Translations under genes and position numbers: made by a program
Source of the DNA: Dryas octopetala
Lineage: Eukaryota > Streptophyta > Magnoliopsida > Rosales > Rosaceae
NCBI GenBank assembly: GCA_963921425.1
Contig: OY992839.1
Span: 19,266,910-19,330,909, forward strand
Direction of reading: 5' to 3'
DNA length: 64,000 nt
In this document: positions 43,464 through 56,125 of the stretch, in pieces
Numbering within the stretch: the first letter of the stretch is position 1
How the letters are laid out: each line of letters opens with the position of its first letter
Notes under the pieces: model-generated
The model's database searches: none
The model's input: only the letters and a program-made list of their open reading frames with translations
Told to the model about the DNA's origin: nothing

Positions 43464-46400
43464 ACCTTAACTCCCAATTTCTGAGGTAAGTGATTTCTTG
43501 AATTCAACATTGTCTTTAATTTTAGGAAACCTAACTCCCAATTTCTCTAACTTCTCTCTCTACATCTCAGATCGAAAAAAATATTATAATCTTTCTCAGG
43601 TACTCTCTGACCCATTTTCGTTCTTCATTTTATTTATTTATTTGTTTTTACTTAATTAGGTATTTCCTTGTTTATGCTTTTGCATGTGATCTTAAATAGC
43701 TGTGAATGAATTCCTTCATACTATATTTTGAGAAGCCCATGGCAGGGTATCTGAATCTCCCAGTTTCCAGGACCAGGTCCACAATAATTTTGCTAGGAAG
43801 AATATATCATTTTCAACATCAACTAGGACTATACATTAAGTAGAATCTAAAGTAAAGCTCCCCACTTTTTGGGTATTTCGTACCTCCCAACATATTTTTG
43901 AGGCCATAATTTGTTTGATATTGATAATATATGGTAGAAGCTGAACATAGTTTTGCAAATTTATCTTTTTAAAACCCATCTATAGATCCCAGCAGAGCAC
44001 CAGTAGCATCAAAACGCGAAACGCCCTAAATTTGCAGGGGAATATCAAATATATATGATTTTCTTTTCCTAGAAGTTTCATATGCAGCCTCCAAATAAAA
44101 GAAAAAAAAGTACAATCAGACTTTTCTTATTTGGATGTACTCCTAGTGTCAAAAGTTATGTGCATATTGCAGCCAAATGGAATTTTCCCCTCTCCTCCCT
44201 CTTATTAATGCATTAAAGGAGAAAATTGTAGTGGTAAGATTGAAATGGAATTCATTTTAACAAGAACACTAAGGCTTCAAAACCCAAGAAGGACTACAAT
44301 TAAGTATCGTCATCGGTATGTGCAATTTCATCCTTACTAAATGGGCTATATGGTGTTTAATCAACAGGTTGGGTCAAGATTGAGGGTGCAGGTTCAGCTC
44401 TCCTAAAGGCAAGCCTAAAGACAGAGATAAGATATATATAAGTAAGGTGATTTACTTGTACAGTATTTGTTCATTGCTGGTATAAATTAGAGTCTTATCC
44501 TTGTTTTGTATCTTTGTTCTTTGTTTTTAATAGACATATGAAGATTAATCATGACAAGGTTAAATGTTTTATATAAAATGTATATAATTCATACGATTGC
44601 TTAGAAAGTAATTTTTTGGGTGTTTTTGGTGTTTAATTATTTTAGTTTTTGACATTCTCTCTGTATATGATAATTTTGTGGTATGCATGTTAGGGTAAAT
44701 TTTTGTTGTTGTCAATTTTCATTAACAAAATGTTATGATGTGCTACTTGTCTTTGTTGATATCTGGAGCTTCTATCATATTTCATTTTTCCCTTATTGCT
44801 CAGATTTTCATTGGTGGAATTTCAAAGGCTCTTTCATCGAAAATGGAAATATGGTATGATGTTTATGATGCATTTATTTCTCTTTACTTACCAAAATCGC
44901 ATCTTCTCTTTTAATTTTTTTTTCCCCTATGTTCATCAACCTCTCTATTGATTAGGCCTTTACATGGTAGGGTGTCAAGTGCACTTGACAGCTACCTTAG
45001 AGGACAGGTTGGCGCCACCAGCAGCAATACTCCACTTCCATGAGCCAGCTGATATGATCATAGTAAGAAAGTTATTTCTAGTATTTTGATTGGTATTTTA
45101 GTTCAATGAACATCCCCTTGAGGTGAAATTGAGTGAACTTGCTGCTTTATATTTAGGTGATGGTCTTGATATATAACATCAAGTTTGGTTAAAGTGATGT
45201 GTTCACTGTTTTGATCTGTCTACTTGGTTCCGTTTGGACCTTTTGTTTAGGGGAATGATTTTTAATATGTGATGTAATGGAGATGGCAGGCTGATAGGTC
45301 TAGTATGTTTTGGTCAACAAGTTTGGAACACTTGAGTATTTTATGGTATGTAATGGTTGACTTACAATATATAAATATGCAATTGGTTGTGGTTAGAAGT
45401 TTTTTTAGTGTTGCTAGTTGCTTTGGTCCTATGACAATTTTCAACTATGTGTGGATAATGTGCCAATGTGATGAGTTCTTTTAATAATTGCAGACTTTTG
45501 AGGAAGTTGAGCTCCCTAGGCTAAAGAAAGAGACCCCAAGTATTACACTCTCAATAAAAGGACATGATATGGAAATTGTGGAAGTAATCTTCAGAATTTT
45601 ATGGACTAAGGAATATTACTGTATAGTTAGGTAACTTTTATCTATGTAAATGAATCCTTTTAATTTTGCTTATATTAAATCTGTATTGGTTTTGGATAAT
45701 AATTATCAATTAGTCATAGGTGTGCATAATTTAGAACTAGCCATATATGCCTTATATTTTGTGTAGTTTTTTGAAGTTGCTTAGGGGTTATATATGGATT
45801 ATGGTTATCCCTACTTGTAGAGGGATTTGTAATTCTTTTTTGTTAACTTGAATATGGGTTGAAATTGGATGTTGGAAATGTATGAGAATGTTGGATGAAA
45901 TTTATGGAAGCATTTAAATTGCACAAATTGGCAGGAAAAATTAATATCTAACAACCCATTTTATTCTATTTTTTTTAATTCAAAAAAATTTACAATATCA
46001 GTTAAACACTGATATCTAATGTGTATTAAATCTGATATTTATATAGGTATATACATCGAAATAACAAATAACACCGATATATAATGTTATTTTTATTTCA
46101 CATTCTAACTCAAACATGATGTTTAAAAGACTTATAATATCTAAAACAACGAACAAACAGATATCTAATGTGTACATATATATCGGTTTTAATTACAAAT
46201 TCGATGTGTTAAAAATATTATATATCGCTTTGATAAAAAAAAAGTGATGTAACAACCTACCAAATATAGCTTTTGATGAGTTTATAATATCGAAAAATAG
46301 AACCAAACAGATATTTAATATACTTTTTAATGTCAGTTCTTGAAAAAATAATGATATTGAAAGTATATTACATATCGGAATCTGTTCATTTAGATATCGG

Positions 46401-46524
46401 AAACTTGAAAAATCGATATATATTATTTATTAACAATATCGGATATTTAACAAATAGGATGTCTAATTTGATATAGACATCGGTGTTCCACTGATATCTA
46501 ATGGGGTATTTCCTAGTAGTGTAA

Positions 46525-46672
46525 TTAAATGAAACACAGGCCCTTGCATGCCCACAAGCTCATCAAAGGGTACATCCTCTGCACGGCCATCTGCATCATC
46601 CAAACTATCAAACATCTGTTCAACATGAGTTTCAAGACGAATAGCCTGCATCTCCCACAACAACATTTTCTG
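46525..46672 (-). pseudogene. Captured SUD1/DOA10-like E3 ligase exon inside the first CACTA element
   Basis: Minus-strand frame WEMQAIRLETHVEQMFDSLD then DADG-AEDVPFDELVGMQGP and VFH is close to the segment just before the transmembrane block of plant SUD1 (DOA10/MARCH6-type, ER-membrane ubiquitin ligase acting on sterol/HMG-CoA reductase control and cuticle). An AG acceptor precedes it (near 46673). The 3' end of the exon lies on the other side of the nested CACTA element. Only this cytosolic segment is seen, with no RING-CH and no membrane helices, so it is a captured piece. Confidence 0.75.
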
Positions 46673-47039
46673 CATCCACGTATAACTCATTAATGAAAAA
46701 CACCTATATACTAATTAATTATTTTTTCTCTTAGATTTGCCTAGAGTGAGATTCAAGTAATGGAAACTTAAAGTAAATTATTAAGCACAAAACTAGTAGA
46801 ACAAGTATTCAAAAGAATAGATTAGTCATTAGAATTACAAACTACTCTAAAAGCACTAAATAAGCAGAACAAAGAAAATTACCAAGTCCTCTAAAAACAT
46901 AATTTGATAAAGAGTCTAGCTTAATTTGAGATTTTAGAATGGCATCGTTTTTTCTTTGCTCATAGAAACACATCCTTTATTAATTTCTTAAACATGCAAA
47001 CTTTGATGGTTATACCACCCTCTCCATTCCCCATCCTCT

Positions 47040-47065
47040 CTCTCTCTCTCTCGATCTCTCTCTCA
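47040..47065. repeat. Short (CT)n tract
   Basis: Interrupted CT repeat in the first CACTA element, upstream of the captured SUD1-like exon on its strand. Confidence 0.6.
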
Positions 47066-48037
47066 CAGATACACAGACACAATATTCACCAACTCATGTA
47101 TTACCACATATTAAAAAAAAAAATCAGAATGGGTATGTAGGTGGGAGGTGGGAGAGATGCATCAAAATGTAAGAAAAGAAATCCCAAACTTGAAAGAAAG
47201 AGAAAACTCATCATATAAAAGTGAATATAAGGAAAAATTACAGGTACCCAGTTGAAGAACTCACCGAAATTGAACAAAAGAAAAGAATCGACGAAAAGAG
47301 AAATTATGCTTTTCATAGAGGAGCTTCCTAGTATGAAACCCTAAATCCTAAATCAAGAAAATCAAATAAACATTAAAAACCCCCATCAGATAGGGAGGAG
47401 CTAGCTTCCTTGTATGAAACCCTAAATCGTATATCAAGAAAATCTAACCGACATTAAAATCATAATTAGATAGGGATGGGCTTTAGAGTTAGAGCGAAAC
47501 CTTGTATGAGCTTTACTGGTGGGCTCCCAAATCTAGCCGAGAATGGTCAGTAGCAGAAATGGAGAGAGAGCGAGAAAGACACTGATAGATGTAGAGAGAG
47601 GAAGAGAGAGAGAGGGAGAAAATTTGGATAGTGCGGAAGGAAAGAGATCAAGCTGTGAGAGACTTCTGCGCGATGAGGAGTTGAGGACGGCGAAGATGGA
47701 GATCGAATGGGGCACGAGTATCTGAAAGTAGGTGAAGTCTCAGAGGGCTTTGACCAAATTAGACTTAAAGCGCGAGGACTGTTCATTAGCGCGCCTCCGC
47801 TTTTGGCGAAATACAAACACCCGCAAATTCTTTATTTTCTTATAACTTACCCAATACAACAGTTTTATCTAAAACTATTGTGTAATAATTTAAAAAAAAT
47901 CCTAAGACTAAATACCATTGGATATTATATGATCATATAACGGTTTTTATAAAACCATTGTGTAATAAATTAAGATAACGGACAAAACACGAACCGTTGT
48001 CTATTTACCGATGTCTATTTATATTATTGTAGTAGTG

Positions 48038-48986
48038 TATTGGGAAAGAGGATACTCTCCTTAATCCATACCTGCTTATGATAATCCTTCAACATCCATA
48101 ACTCAATCGAATTGTGTCCTGGCAACAATGGCATGTTGTAAGCAATTAGAGCCAAACATCCACCCACTTCAATTATGTAGCCACCAAAAGAAATATCATC
48201 ATCATCAGGAAGTGGGATCACTCTAAATCTCTCGTCTCCCAGGTCAAAAACCACTATGACATTCTCATCCTCATGCATCCAATGTATTGCCCCATTTAGA
48301 GGCACAGTTTTTCTATCAAAAGTTAAGTTGCACTTTTGAGGATCAAAAGGGAGATGGTCCATGTCTATCTTTATGTCCCTCCATGAACTTGTACCCAATG
48401 TGAAAATCTTCAAGACAAAACCCGAGATCCTAGTCTGGCAAATTTGGAGAACCTTATACTCGTTTGTGAGAGGACTGAAACCAAAGTGGTGAGTAATGTG
48501 GCCAGCAGTTGTGTCCACGTCACCCTTTGAATTAGCATTTTCAACGCTAAAAAACTTTCGGGTGCTAGGATTAAGTATAGTAATGCTGGTGAACTTGGGT
48601 TCCAAGAAAGAAGATAGGTTACAAAAGACCAAGCCATTTATGCTTTGTGAACTGCACCAAACTTGGTTGGGCAGTCTCCGAAAGCTTAGGAGGGGGGTGG
48701 CGGATGCTGGATTAATGATCCCTTCTTGGTTGATTTGCACTGAAAAATAGTGTTGCTCACCTATGGTTTTGTCCATTGTGATGAGGAGGATGTGAGTGTG
48801 CCTATTGCAGCGGAATTTTTGGTTGGCGCTGAGAAAGGAAGGGTTGCTCGTGAGAGAGGACCAAGATTTGCAAACGCACTTGAATCGCATGAGGGACTTG
48901 GCTGGGAGCCTTGGGAGTATTTTAAGACATATGAGGTCTCTTGGTACCAGTGAATTAGCAGCTTCCATTATCAAAATCAAAGCCAC
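48038..48986 (-). pseudogene. F-box (FBA-type) gene, 5' part, truncated by CACTA insertion
   Basis: Substrate-receptor subunit of an SCF ubiquitin ligase. The F-box (VPRDLICLKILPRLPAKSLM then RFKCVCKSWSSL, about residues 14-46) binds SKP1; the FBA-type domain follows: GLVFCN, ILNPSTRKFF, HHFGFSPLTNEYKVLQI, SWRDIKIDMDHLPFDPQKC, VPLNGAIHWM, DERFRVIPLP, EVGGCLALI and LWMLKDYHKQVWIKES. The frame is clean up to the insertion point, where it runs on for only LLQ* into the CACTA end. The start may be M1 or M7 (MEAANSLVP). It lacks the final ~90 residues, now at 36187-36457. A product with F-box and most of FBA could still be made, so partial function is not excluded. Confidence 0.92.
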
Positions 48987-50094
48987 ACACAGAGTATTTC
49001 CCCGAAAAGATCAGCAGAAGATCTGGACATATAAAGAAAGCAAATAAAAATGGAATATGTTTGGAGAAGAAAGGCAGCAAAGGAAAAAGAAACAGAGAGC
49101 AGAGGTGAGCCAAGAGAGATAAAGTCAGTGGGTATATAAGAATAAAACAGAAAATCAGAGAAACAGATCAAATTAAGCAAATAAAATATGTATGTGAGAT
49201 TTACCAAATCCCTCCTTTGTTGCCACCAGAATATATATACCTCTTCCTCCAGCCTTTGAAGCCAAACAAATTTCAAGATTGTTGAGCAAGATAAATTAAA
49301 GTAATGATCAAATTCACAGTGAGAAAACCAGAAATAAGTAACGAATTAATGAGTTGCAATGCTTTTGCTAGGGTTTCTATGGTCTTCCTATTGGCAACAA
49401 TAAAACATATATATTGACACAAAAGGGAAAGACAGTTATCACCAAACAAAACACAAGGGAAAGAGTCCTAGTTATATGTAAATTAGTATCGAATTTCAGT
49501 TTCAAATGCAGTAATGCTACACTTACCACATTTTTATACCACAATTTCATACCATCTTACATGGCATTCATACATTGGACACTACAAATTAAAAAATAAA
49601 ACCTAAAAAAAAAAAATATCATTCTAGTAAAGTAATGACACATCAGGTGGGATACAAATGTGGGAAAAAAAATGTGGGACAACTAGCATTATTGTTTCAA
49701 ATGTGATCACAAAAGATATCATTAATTAAGATTTTATTTTCCAATTTAATAAATCTACAAACCTTGAAAATTTGATTTTGGATATGATTCAATATCTAAT
49801 TAAGAAATAATTGCTACCAAATCCAAACAATAATTAGAGTAACTTTTCTATTTTTCCTTTTTTAAGGAAAAAAATATAGTGGAAATAAGGAAAATTAATA
49901 GAAAATTAGAATTAAATACTCTTTAATTCGTACATACTCTTTTTGTTTTTTAACGTGGGCATACTCATGTTTGTCTTTAAGAAAAGGCTGCCTTTATACC
50001 TTAAAACACTCTCTTAATTGTTGAAAGCCCTTATATATATTGCAGTACATTGCAGTATACGCATCCATTTATTAGTTTTTTCATTCTATTGTTA
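48987..50094. other. Upstream region of the F-box gene and AT-rich spacer
   Basis: 48987-49300 is the likely promoter/leader on the minus strand (TATATATA near 49233-49240). Beyond this, AT-rich sequence with no gene seen. Confidence 0.4.
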
Positions 50095-50326
50095 TTAGGG
50101 TTTTTTCAGATCTACAAGCTTTAGTTCCATCTGGTCCGGTTGCAAAAAAATGGTACCCTGCCGGTCCACTGGCATCGGTCGGGAGAGGCAGCGAGAGAGA
50201 GAATGCGGGGGGAGGGGGATTGGGTTTTGGGGTTGGGGGATTGGGTTTCGAGGCTGAGAGAAAGAGGAGAGGCAGAGAGAGAAAGTGAGGTAGAGAGAGG
50301 ATGCGGGGAGAGAAGAGAGAGAAACT

Positions 50327-50374
<48 letters not shown>

Positions 50375-51045
50375 TAAGGAAGAAGATGATGAGGGACACA
50401 TATGCAGGAGAAAAAAGAAGAGAAGAAAAGAAGAAAAGAAGAAAAGCAGTAAAAAGAGAAAAGAAGAAAAGGAAAAAAGGGGATCTGGTGCCCAAACAGG
50501 CCTTGGAGACGAAATGGAAGAAGAAGAAGTTGATTGGCATTACTTGCTACTGTTTGGCAGTGGCAATCATTGTTTTGTCGGACAGTAACTATTTAAATTT
50601 CAAAAACACTCTATTAATTGCTACAGTTTGGTAGTAGCGCGCAATCATTGTTATTGTGGAACAGTAACTATTTAAATTGTCAAAATACACTATAGCAGTA
50701 GCAATCATTATTATTGTGGGACAATAATTATTTAAATTGCAAAAACACTTTATTAATTGCTACTATTTGACAGTAGCAATCATTGTTAGTGTGGAACAAT
50801 AACTATTTAAATTGCAAAAATACACTGTTAATTGCTACTATTTGGCAGTAGCAATCATTGTTACTATGACAATTTGCTTAGTTTTCAAAAAAAAAAAAAA
50901 CCATGGAAAAAACATAACGTGAACTTATTTGTATAAAAAAGTGGACTTATTTGTACAAAATAGACTTATTTGTCATTCAACTCTTTAAGTGGGTTTTTTT
51001 GTACAAAAGACTCTAAAAGTGGACTTTTTTGTAATTAACTGTTGT
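50095..51045. mobile_element. Repeat element with GA-rich leader and ~78-bp palindromic tandem repeats (copy 1)
   Basis: Same sequence family as 61460-62445 in the opposite direction. Parts: a GC-rich block with TGGTACC near 50150, (GA)n at 50329-50372, four or so tandem units at 50545-50870, then AGTGGACTTATTTGTACAAA-type repeats at 50925-51040. I see no protein domain and no clear terminal repeats, so the class is unknown. The long ORFs on both strands are low-complexity read-through. Confidence 0.65.
50545..50870. repeat. ~78-bp tandem repeats with hairpin motif
   Basis: Units contain TTGCTACTATTTGGCAGTAG followed by CAATCATTGTTA, then GGAACAATAACTATTTAAAT and TGCAAAAACACT. TTGCTAC..GTAGCAA within each unit can form a hairpin. 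Confidence 0.85.
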
Positions 51046-51678
51046 TATTATGGTTTCTGCATTATATATATAGTTTCAAATTTTTTTTAAGTATGCAGCT
51101 CAGTCATATTATAGATTTTTTTATTTTTTATTTTAAAGGTCATGAAGAGTTTTGTGATTGGTGTTAAGCTTAATTCTTAGTATATTTTATCTTTAAAAAT
51201 CACACATTTTAGTCATTGTCTAAAAACATTTTTAGTAATTTATTTCCTATTTAAATATTTAGTTAACTTTTAGGTATTTTAATTTTTAGATTTTAGTTGA
51301 TTTTAATGAATTTTATTTTCATTAATTTGTTTTCTTGTAGGCTTAATTGAGAGAATAACAGGCTCAAAAGAAATAGAAATAGAAGAAGAGCCTCAGCCCA
51401 ATGAAGAAAAGATCGAAGAGATGTGCACTGGCCCATAACCCAGCCGCAGCAAATAGAAAAGTAAATAAAAGAGTAACTAGCAAGCAATCAAAAAATAGAA
51501 ACCATTAGAAAATCAAGAAATAAGATAAGGAAACACTTAAAAATTAGAAAGCTAAGATTATTTCCGGACATAATTCTTACTTCTTAGGATAACTTGGTGC
51601 TTCAGACTTCCTCTTGGGCTTGATGATTCACTGGATGCTCATGCATCACAATGTACGTGTCCCTTAGATTAAAATGAG

Positions 51679-51727
<49 letters not shown>

Positions 51728-52743
51728 GTGTGCGCGTGCACAGTTCTAAGTGTACGTAGACGTCATTGGTTACAAGGACGAATCCAGGATTTCAAAGAGG
51801 GAAAAAACTCGACGATACGAATAAATTTTGTTAATAAAAAATATATATATACCTAGTGGAGGGACATAATGAGCCTTACCTCTCAAAATGCATATTTATA
51901 CATAGATAAAATTCATATAAAAACAAAAGACAACAAAAGAACAATTAAACATGCATCAGTATTATAGATTTATAGAGACAAAAAATTTACCCCAGCAAGG
52001 CACTACATCTCAACAGCTAAGACAAGTGAGGCACTCAACAGATGACCAAAAAAGCAAATATTATATACAATAATCAAAATAATCAAATACTATACAATAA
52101 TCAAAATAATCAAATCCTAATTTACTAATACATTAATCAAAATTAAGTCCTAATTTAATCATATAAAATAATTAAATCCCTAATTTTAAAATTTGAGAAT
52201 TAAAAAAAAAAAGAACAAAAAAGAGAGGGCCAAACACTATCTAGGAGCTTGGAGTTGAGTTGTAGAGATTTTTCACCAAAAATTTGCAGAACTCATACTT
52301 GGATTGGAAGATGTGGTCCTAGACATTGAAGAGAAGAAGTGTCGAAGACTGAAGGGGACAGAGGAGAGAGAGAGCTGAAGAGTGAAGAGGGCTAATTTTT
52401 GTTTTGGATGCTAGTGATTAGTGAAGAATTTGGGTAGTTGGGTATAAGTGGGATGGGGTCAATATTTGGGGTGGACTTAAGTGTGAAACTAACCTTAGCA
52501 ACTTAGTAAAAACAAAATTCCACATGGGCTAATGCCCAAGTAGCCCAGAACGTGAACTCATCACTGATTGGTTAGCAGTCAAATGATCATCATAAATTGT
52601 TTAGTCATTCAATTACCATCACCATAATTTTAGTTTTATGATTTTATCATACACAATTTTTTATTTGACTGTTTGCAGATATGATCAAAATGAATTCTCC
52701 CAGTTAATTAACAGTCCAATGGTGATAGTAGGTTAGCAGTCAG

Positions 52744-52781
<38 letters not shown>

Positions 52782-53722
52782 TCTATTTTTTAGAGGAAAA
52801 TTTCATTACATAATCCAGGTTAATGTCAAATGTACTTTTTTAACCCTCCCCTCCAAAACTAACAATTATGACTATTTTTGTACGTTTTTGTCAACCTATT
52901 TTTCATATATTCATCTTTAAACACACTTAATTTAGATCTGGATTTTTTGTTCGTCATCTTTGTTTTCTCCCATTTTGTAACATATTTTTGTTAAAGATGA
53001 CAGAGATGGCCAACAAGCAGCATATTAGCTAGCTAGCATGCTTACGTTTAAAAATGTTCTTTAGATAGTGACAAGCTTCCCTCTTGCTTTGAAAACCTTT
53101 TGGTGCCCTAAGGAATCCCTCGCGTTCAGACTTAAAAAAAGCTCAATATTTCCCGGAGAAATCTCCAGAGTCCAGACAATTAGTTTATACTACTTATAAG
53201 TTATAACTTGAAAGTCTTGAGTAGTTGATCAGATAACCACAAATTGGCGGCGTAGTAGGTCTCCTGCGCAGGTTAAACCTGGAGCAGTTTTGTCTAGACA
53301 ATACTTTTGGGCCTTTAATTAATTATTAAATCTGGCTGCATCTGTTTAACCAGAACATGACATAATTTACGTTTGTTTGTTTGGTAGTACACTGATGAGA
53401 ATCTGGAGTTCCATAACTTGCTTTTATCCTTAAAATAATAATAAAGGCACTAGTGTACTAATTATTATATCAATTTTTCAGATCCTAATTGATATGAAAA
53501 TATTTCAATATTAATTTCATGTTGTTACAATAAACTAGTACCTTTGAGATAGTGGACCAATTGTAACATGTCTAGGATTTTTAGTCAAAGTGACAGTTGT
53601 CATTAAGGAGTTAGGAGTGAGTTAAGGCTTAAGCATTCTTATTGTACTTAATCCATTTGTAATATCAATTAAATATATAGATATTGTAATGATAATATTT
53701 TTTCCTCTCACGCTTTGTTATA
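51046..53722. other. AT-rich intergenic region with microsatellites
   Basis: (CT)n at 51684-51724, (AT)n at 52744-52770 followed by TGTGTGTG, and GA-rich sequence near 52350-52390. I find no gene supported by codon pattern or family motif in this 2.7 kb. Confidence 0.45.
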
Positions 53723-56125
53723 TAGAAAATTAGGATTAAATACCAAATCTTAATAATTTTTTGGTATAGCATGAAAACCATATAATATTTCAATTGAACT
53801 ACCAAATTTAAATTTAATTTTTTAGATTAGGTTACAAACATGTTGGCCCATTTGATTTGAGCCTTTTCCATTTGACATTTTTGTCCTTTGGCCCACATAT
53901 GATGGGTGTTAGTTAAAATTTATAAAGTTTTGACAAAATTATCCTTGAAACTTTTATATTATCTTGAAAATTGGCTAATGTATTCTCAACTTCACATTTA
54001 GTTGTGACTGTACGACACTCACAACTTCAAATTTAGTTGTGATTCAACGACAGTCACATCTAAGTTGTGAGACAATCACAATTAAATTGTGACTTAATTG
54101 AATTTTTTTTAGAAAAATTATACTACAATATAGTATAAATAGAGGTCAAAACAATACTTTTACTCAAAATAATACATAGTATAGTGGTGTGAGTTGTCTC
54201 TTTCAATTTACCAAGACAATCACAGTTAAGTTGTGACTGGATTAATTTTTTTTTCTTTTTAAATTAATATAATATAGTGTAAATTAATGTAATATTTGTG
54301 ATATAATATATCTATTTTTTTTATAGTGACATGTGATGTAATATTTGTGAATTTAATACCTTTTATTCTATTATTTTATTTAACTTTTCAACTAATACTT
54401 AATCTAAAATACTATTTAATTTTGATATACAAACTAAAATATTATTGAAATTTAGTAATTAAAATTAATGAACCTTTTGTTATATTTTAGAACTCATGTT
54501 AATTATATGGCTTGATATTAAGAAGTTTGGATTAGAATTGGTACTCTAGAATTAGTCTTATCTTTATATTATACTAGTCTCTTTCACAGCGCGCTCATGC
54601 ATGCGTCACATATATGTAAATTAATTTTTTAATTAATTTTTTAGTTAATTTTTTAGTATATCTTCGATTTGTTTGTTTATCAATTTTCTGACAAATAAGT
54701 TGTACTTATACTATTTTTGTTTTTTTTGAATGGTGAATGGAAATGGACAGAAAGTTGAGTGTAGAAGGTCTTAATCAAACAAAACAAAACAAAAAAAAAA
54801 ATTGAGTGAAGAAGGTGGATTAACATTGATATTTTTCATCTACTTTTTAAAAGGTTAATTCGTTGACTTTAGATATTAAATTTCAATGTTATTTCGTTTT
54901 AACTAATAAAATATTTATATCATTTCATTTTAGACACTAAATTTTAATTTCAGTACCACCTTTAAAAAACATAGTTTTACCGAACTGTGATTGTTTTTTT
55001 TTTATAAAACAATAACATTGCATTAAAACAGCCAAAAAGGCAGACTTTTTATTGATTTGTTGTTTTTTCAATGTTTGTTTGCAAGGCTTAAACTTTAATG
55101 TTTAGTCTCTAGATTATAGGACTTCATCTCCCAAGCTTAAATAAAAAGCACTATACTCTTATAAATTTTGAATTTTTATAACTTTCAAATAGTACGTCAT
55201 AACTGTGACTATTTAACAGTCACAATTGTATAGCAAACTGATTTATAACCTAATTCAAAATGTCTTGTTCTAGGTTAGTACCTAAACTAAAAAAAAATTA
55301 GTGTTTTGCTGTTTTGCTAAAAAACTATTGATATTTAGTATTTAATCCTAATTTTCTATTTTTTAAATGGATCAACATAGATATTATATAAAGAATGTGA
55401 ATTTCTTTAGGTCCATTGATTTTACGTACCTACTAAATTTCAATAACTTTTTAATTTAGGTACCAAAATTAAATAGTATTTTAGATTAGGTACTAGTTAA
55501 AAAGTCAAACAAAATAATAAAGTAAAAGGTATTAGAATTTACAAATATTACACTACATGCCACTACAATAAAAAAATAAAAATAATATTACATCACAAAT
55601 ATTACATTAATTTATACTATATTGTATTTAAATAAAAAAATCAATCAAGTCACAACTTAACTGTGACTGTCTTGGTAAATTTAAAGAGACAACTCACACC
55701 ACTATACTATGTATTATTTTGAGTAAAAGTATTGTTTTGACCTCTATTTGTACTATATTGTTGTATAATTTCTCTAAAAAAAAATCAATTAAGTCACAAC
55801 TTAACTGTGATTGTTTCACAACTTAAATGTGACTGTCCTTCAGTCACAACTAAATTTGAAGTTGTAAGTGTCGAACAGTCACAACTAAATGTAAAGTTGA
55901 AACTGCATTAGCAAATTTTCAAGATAATATAAAAGCCTCAAGGGCAATTTTGTCAAAACCTTATAACTTTTAACTAACACCCATCATATGTGGGAAAAAG
56001 ACAAAAATGTCGAATGGAAAATGCTCAAATCAAAGGGGCCATTTAGTAGTTTAATTAAAATATTATATGATTTTCATGTTATACCAAAAAATTATTAGAA
56101 TTTGGTATTTGATCTTAATTTTCTA
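53723..56125. mobile_element. Large foldback element with arms of about 750 bp
   Basis: The left arm (53723 to about 54480) is the inverted copy of the right arm (about 55390-56125): TAGAAAATTAGGATTAAATA at the left against TTTGATCTTAATTTTCTA at the right, and shared internal blocks such as ACATAGTATAGTGGTGTGAG. Both arms repeat TCACAACTTAAnTGTGACTG motifs. The ~900-bp loop holds a LINE tail and another terminus-like GTATTTAATCCTAATTTTCTA at 55337-55357, so nesting is likely. No coding capacity. Superfamily unclear; flanking duplication not found by eye. Confidence 0.85.
54990..55055 (-). mobile_element. LINE 3' tail inside the foldback element
   Basis: On the minus strand TGCCTTTTTGGCTGTTTTAA followed by TGCAATGTTATTGTTTTATA and an A run is the L1-type 3' end also seen at about 29130-29180. 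Very short, strongly 5'-truncated. Confidence 0.55.

Larger units (their letters stand above)
40024..46521. mobile_element. Second CACTA element (6498 bp) nested in the first
   Basis: Ends are CACTACTAGGAAATACCCCA followed by TTAGATATCA in both orientations, 30 bp identical, with the 3-bp duplication TAA (40021-40023 and 46522-46524). Subterminal regions (40040-40280, 45960-46490) repeat ATATCGG/GATATCTAA motifs. It has no visible transposase. On the plus strand it has a pyrimidine-rich leader ((CT)n at 40391-40466) followed by gene-like, apparently spliced pieces, one resembling LAS1 (42715-42810), and short open stretches at about 44950-45060 and 45494-45590 that I cannot name. A decayed extra terminus lies at 42114-42134. 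Confidence 0.95.
36458..48037. mobile_element. CACTA element of 11,580 bp with captured host exons (Pack-CACTA), inserted in an F-box gene
   Basis: Left end CACTACTACAAAATAGCAAT, right end inverted CACTACTACAATAATATAAA, 3-bp target duplication TAT (36455-36457 and 48038-48040). Both subterminal regions (36480-37000, 47830-48010) are crowded with ACAACGG/CCGTTGT repeats on both strands, the usual binding sites in this superfamily. Without the nested element (40024-46521) it is 5.1 kb. No CACTA transposase (TNPD/TNPA) is seen. The minus strand carries spliced host-like exons (SUD1-like, kinesin-14-like) and a GA-rich leader near 47540-47720, suggesting a captured, possibly once-transcribed chimera. 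Confidence 0.93.

Noticed and set aside
48410-49047. Plus- and minus-strand frames overlapping the F-box gene
   Set aside because: Shadow frames of the F-box coding region.
50081-50588. Long Ser-Leu or Arg-Glu frames on both strands
   Set aside because: Produced by (GA)n/(CT)n low complexity within a repeat element.
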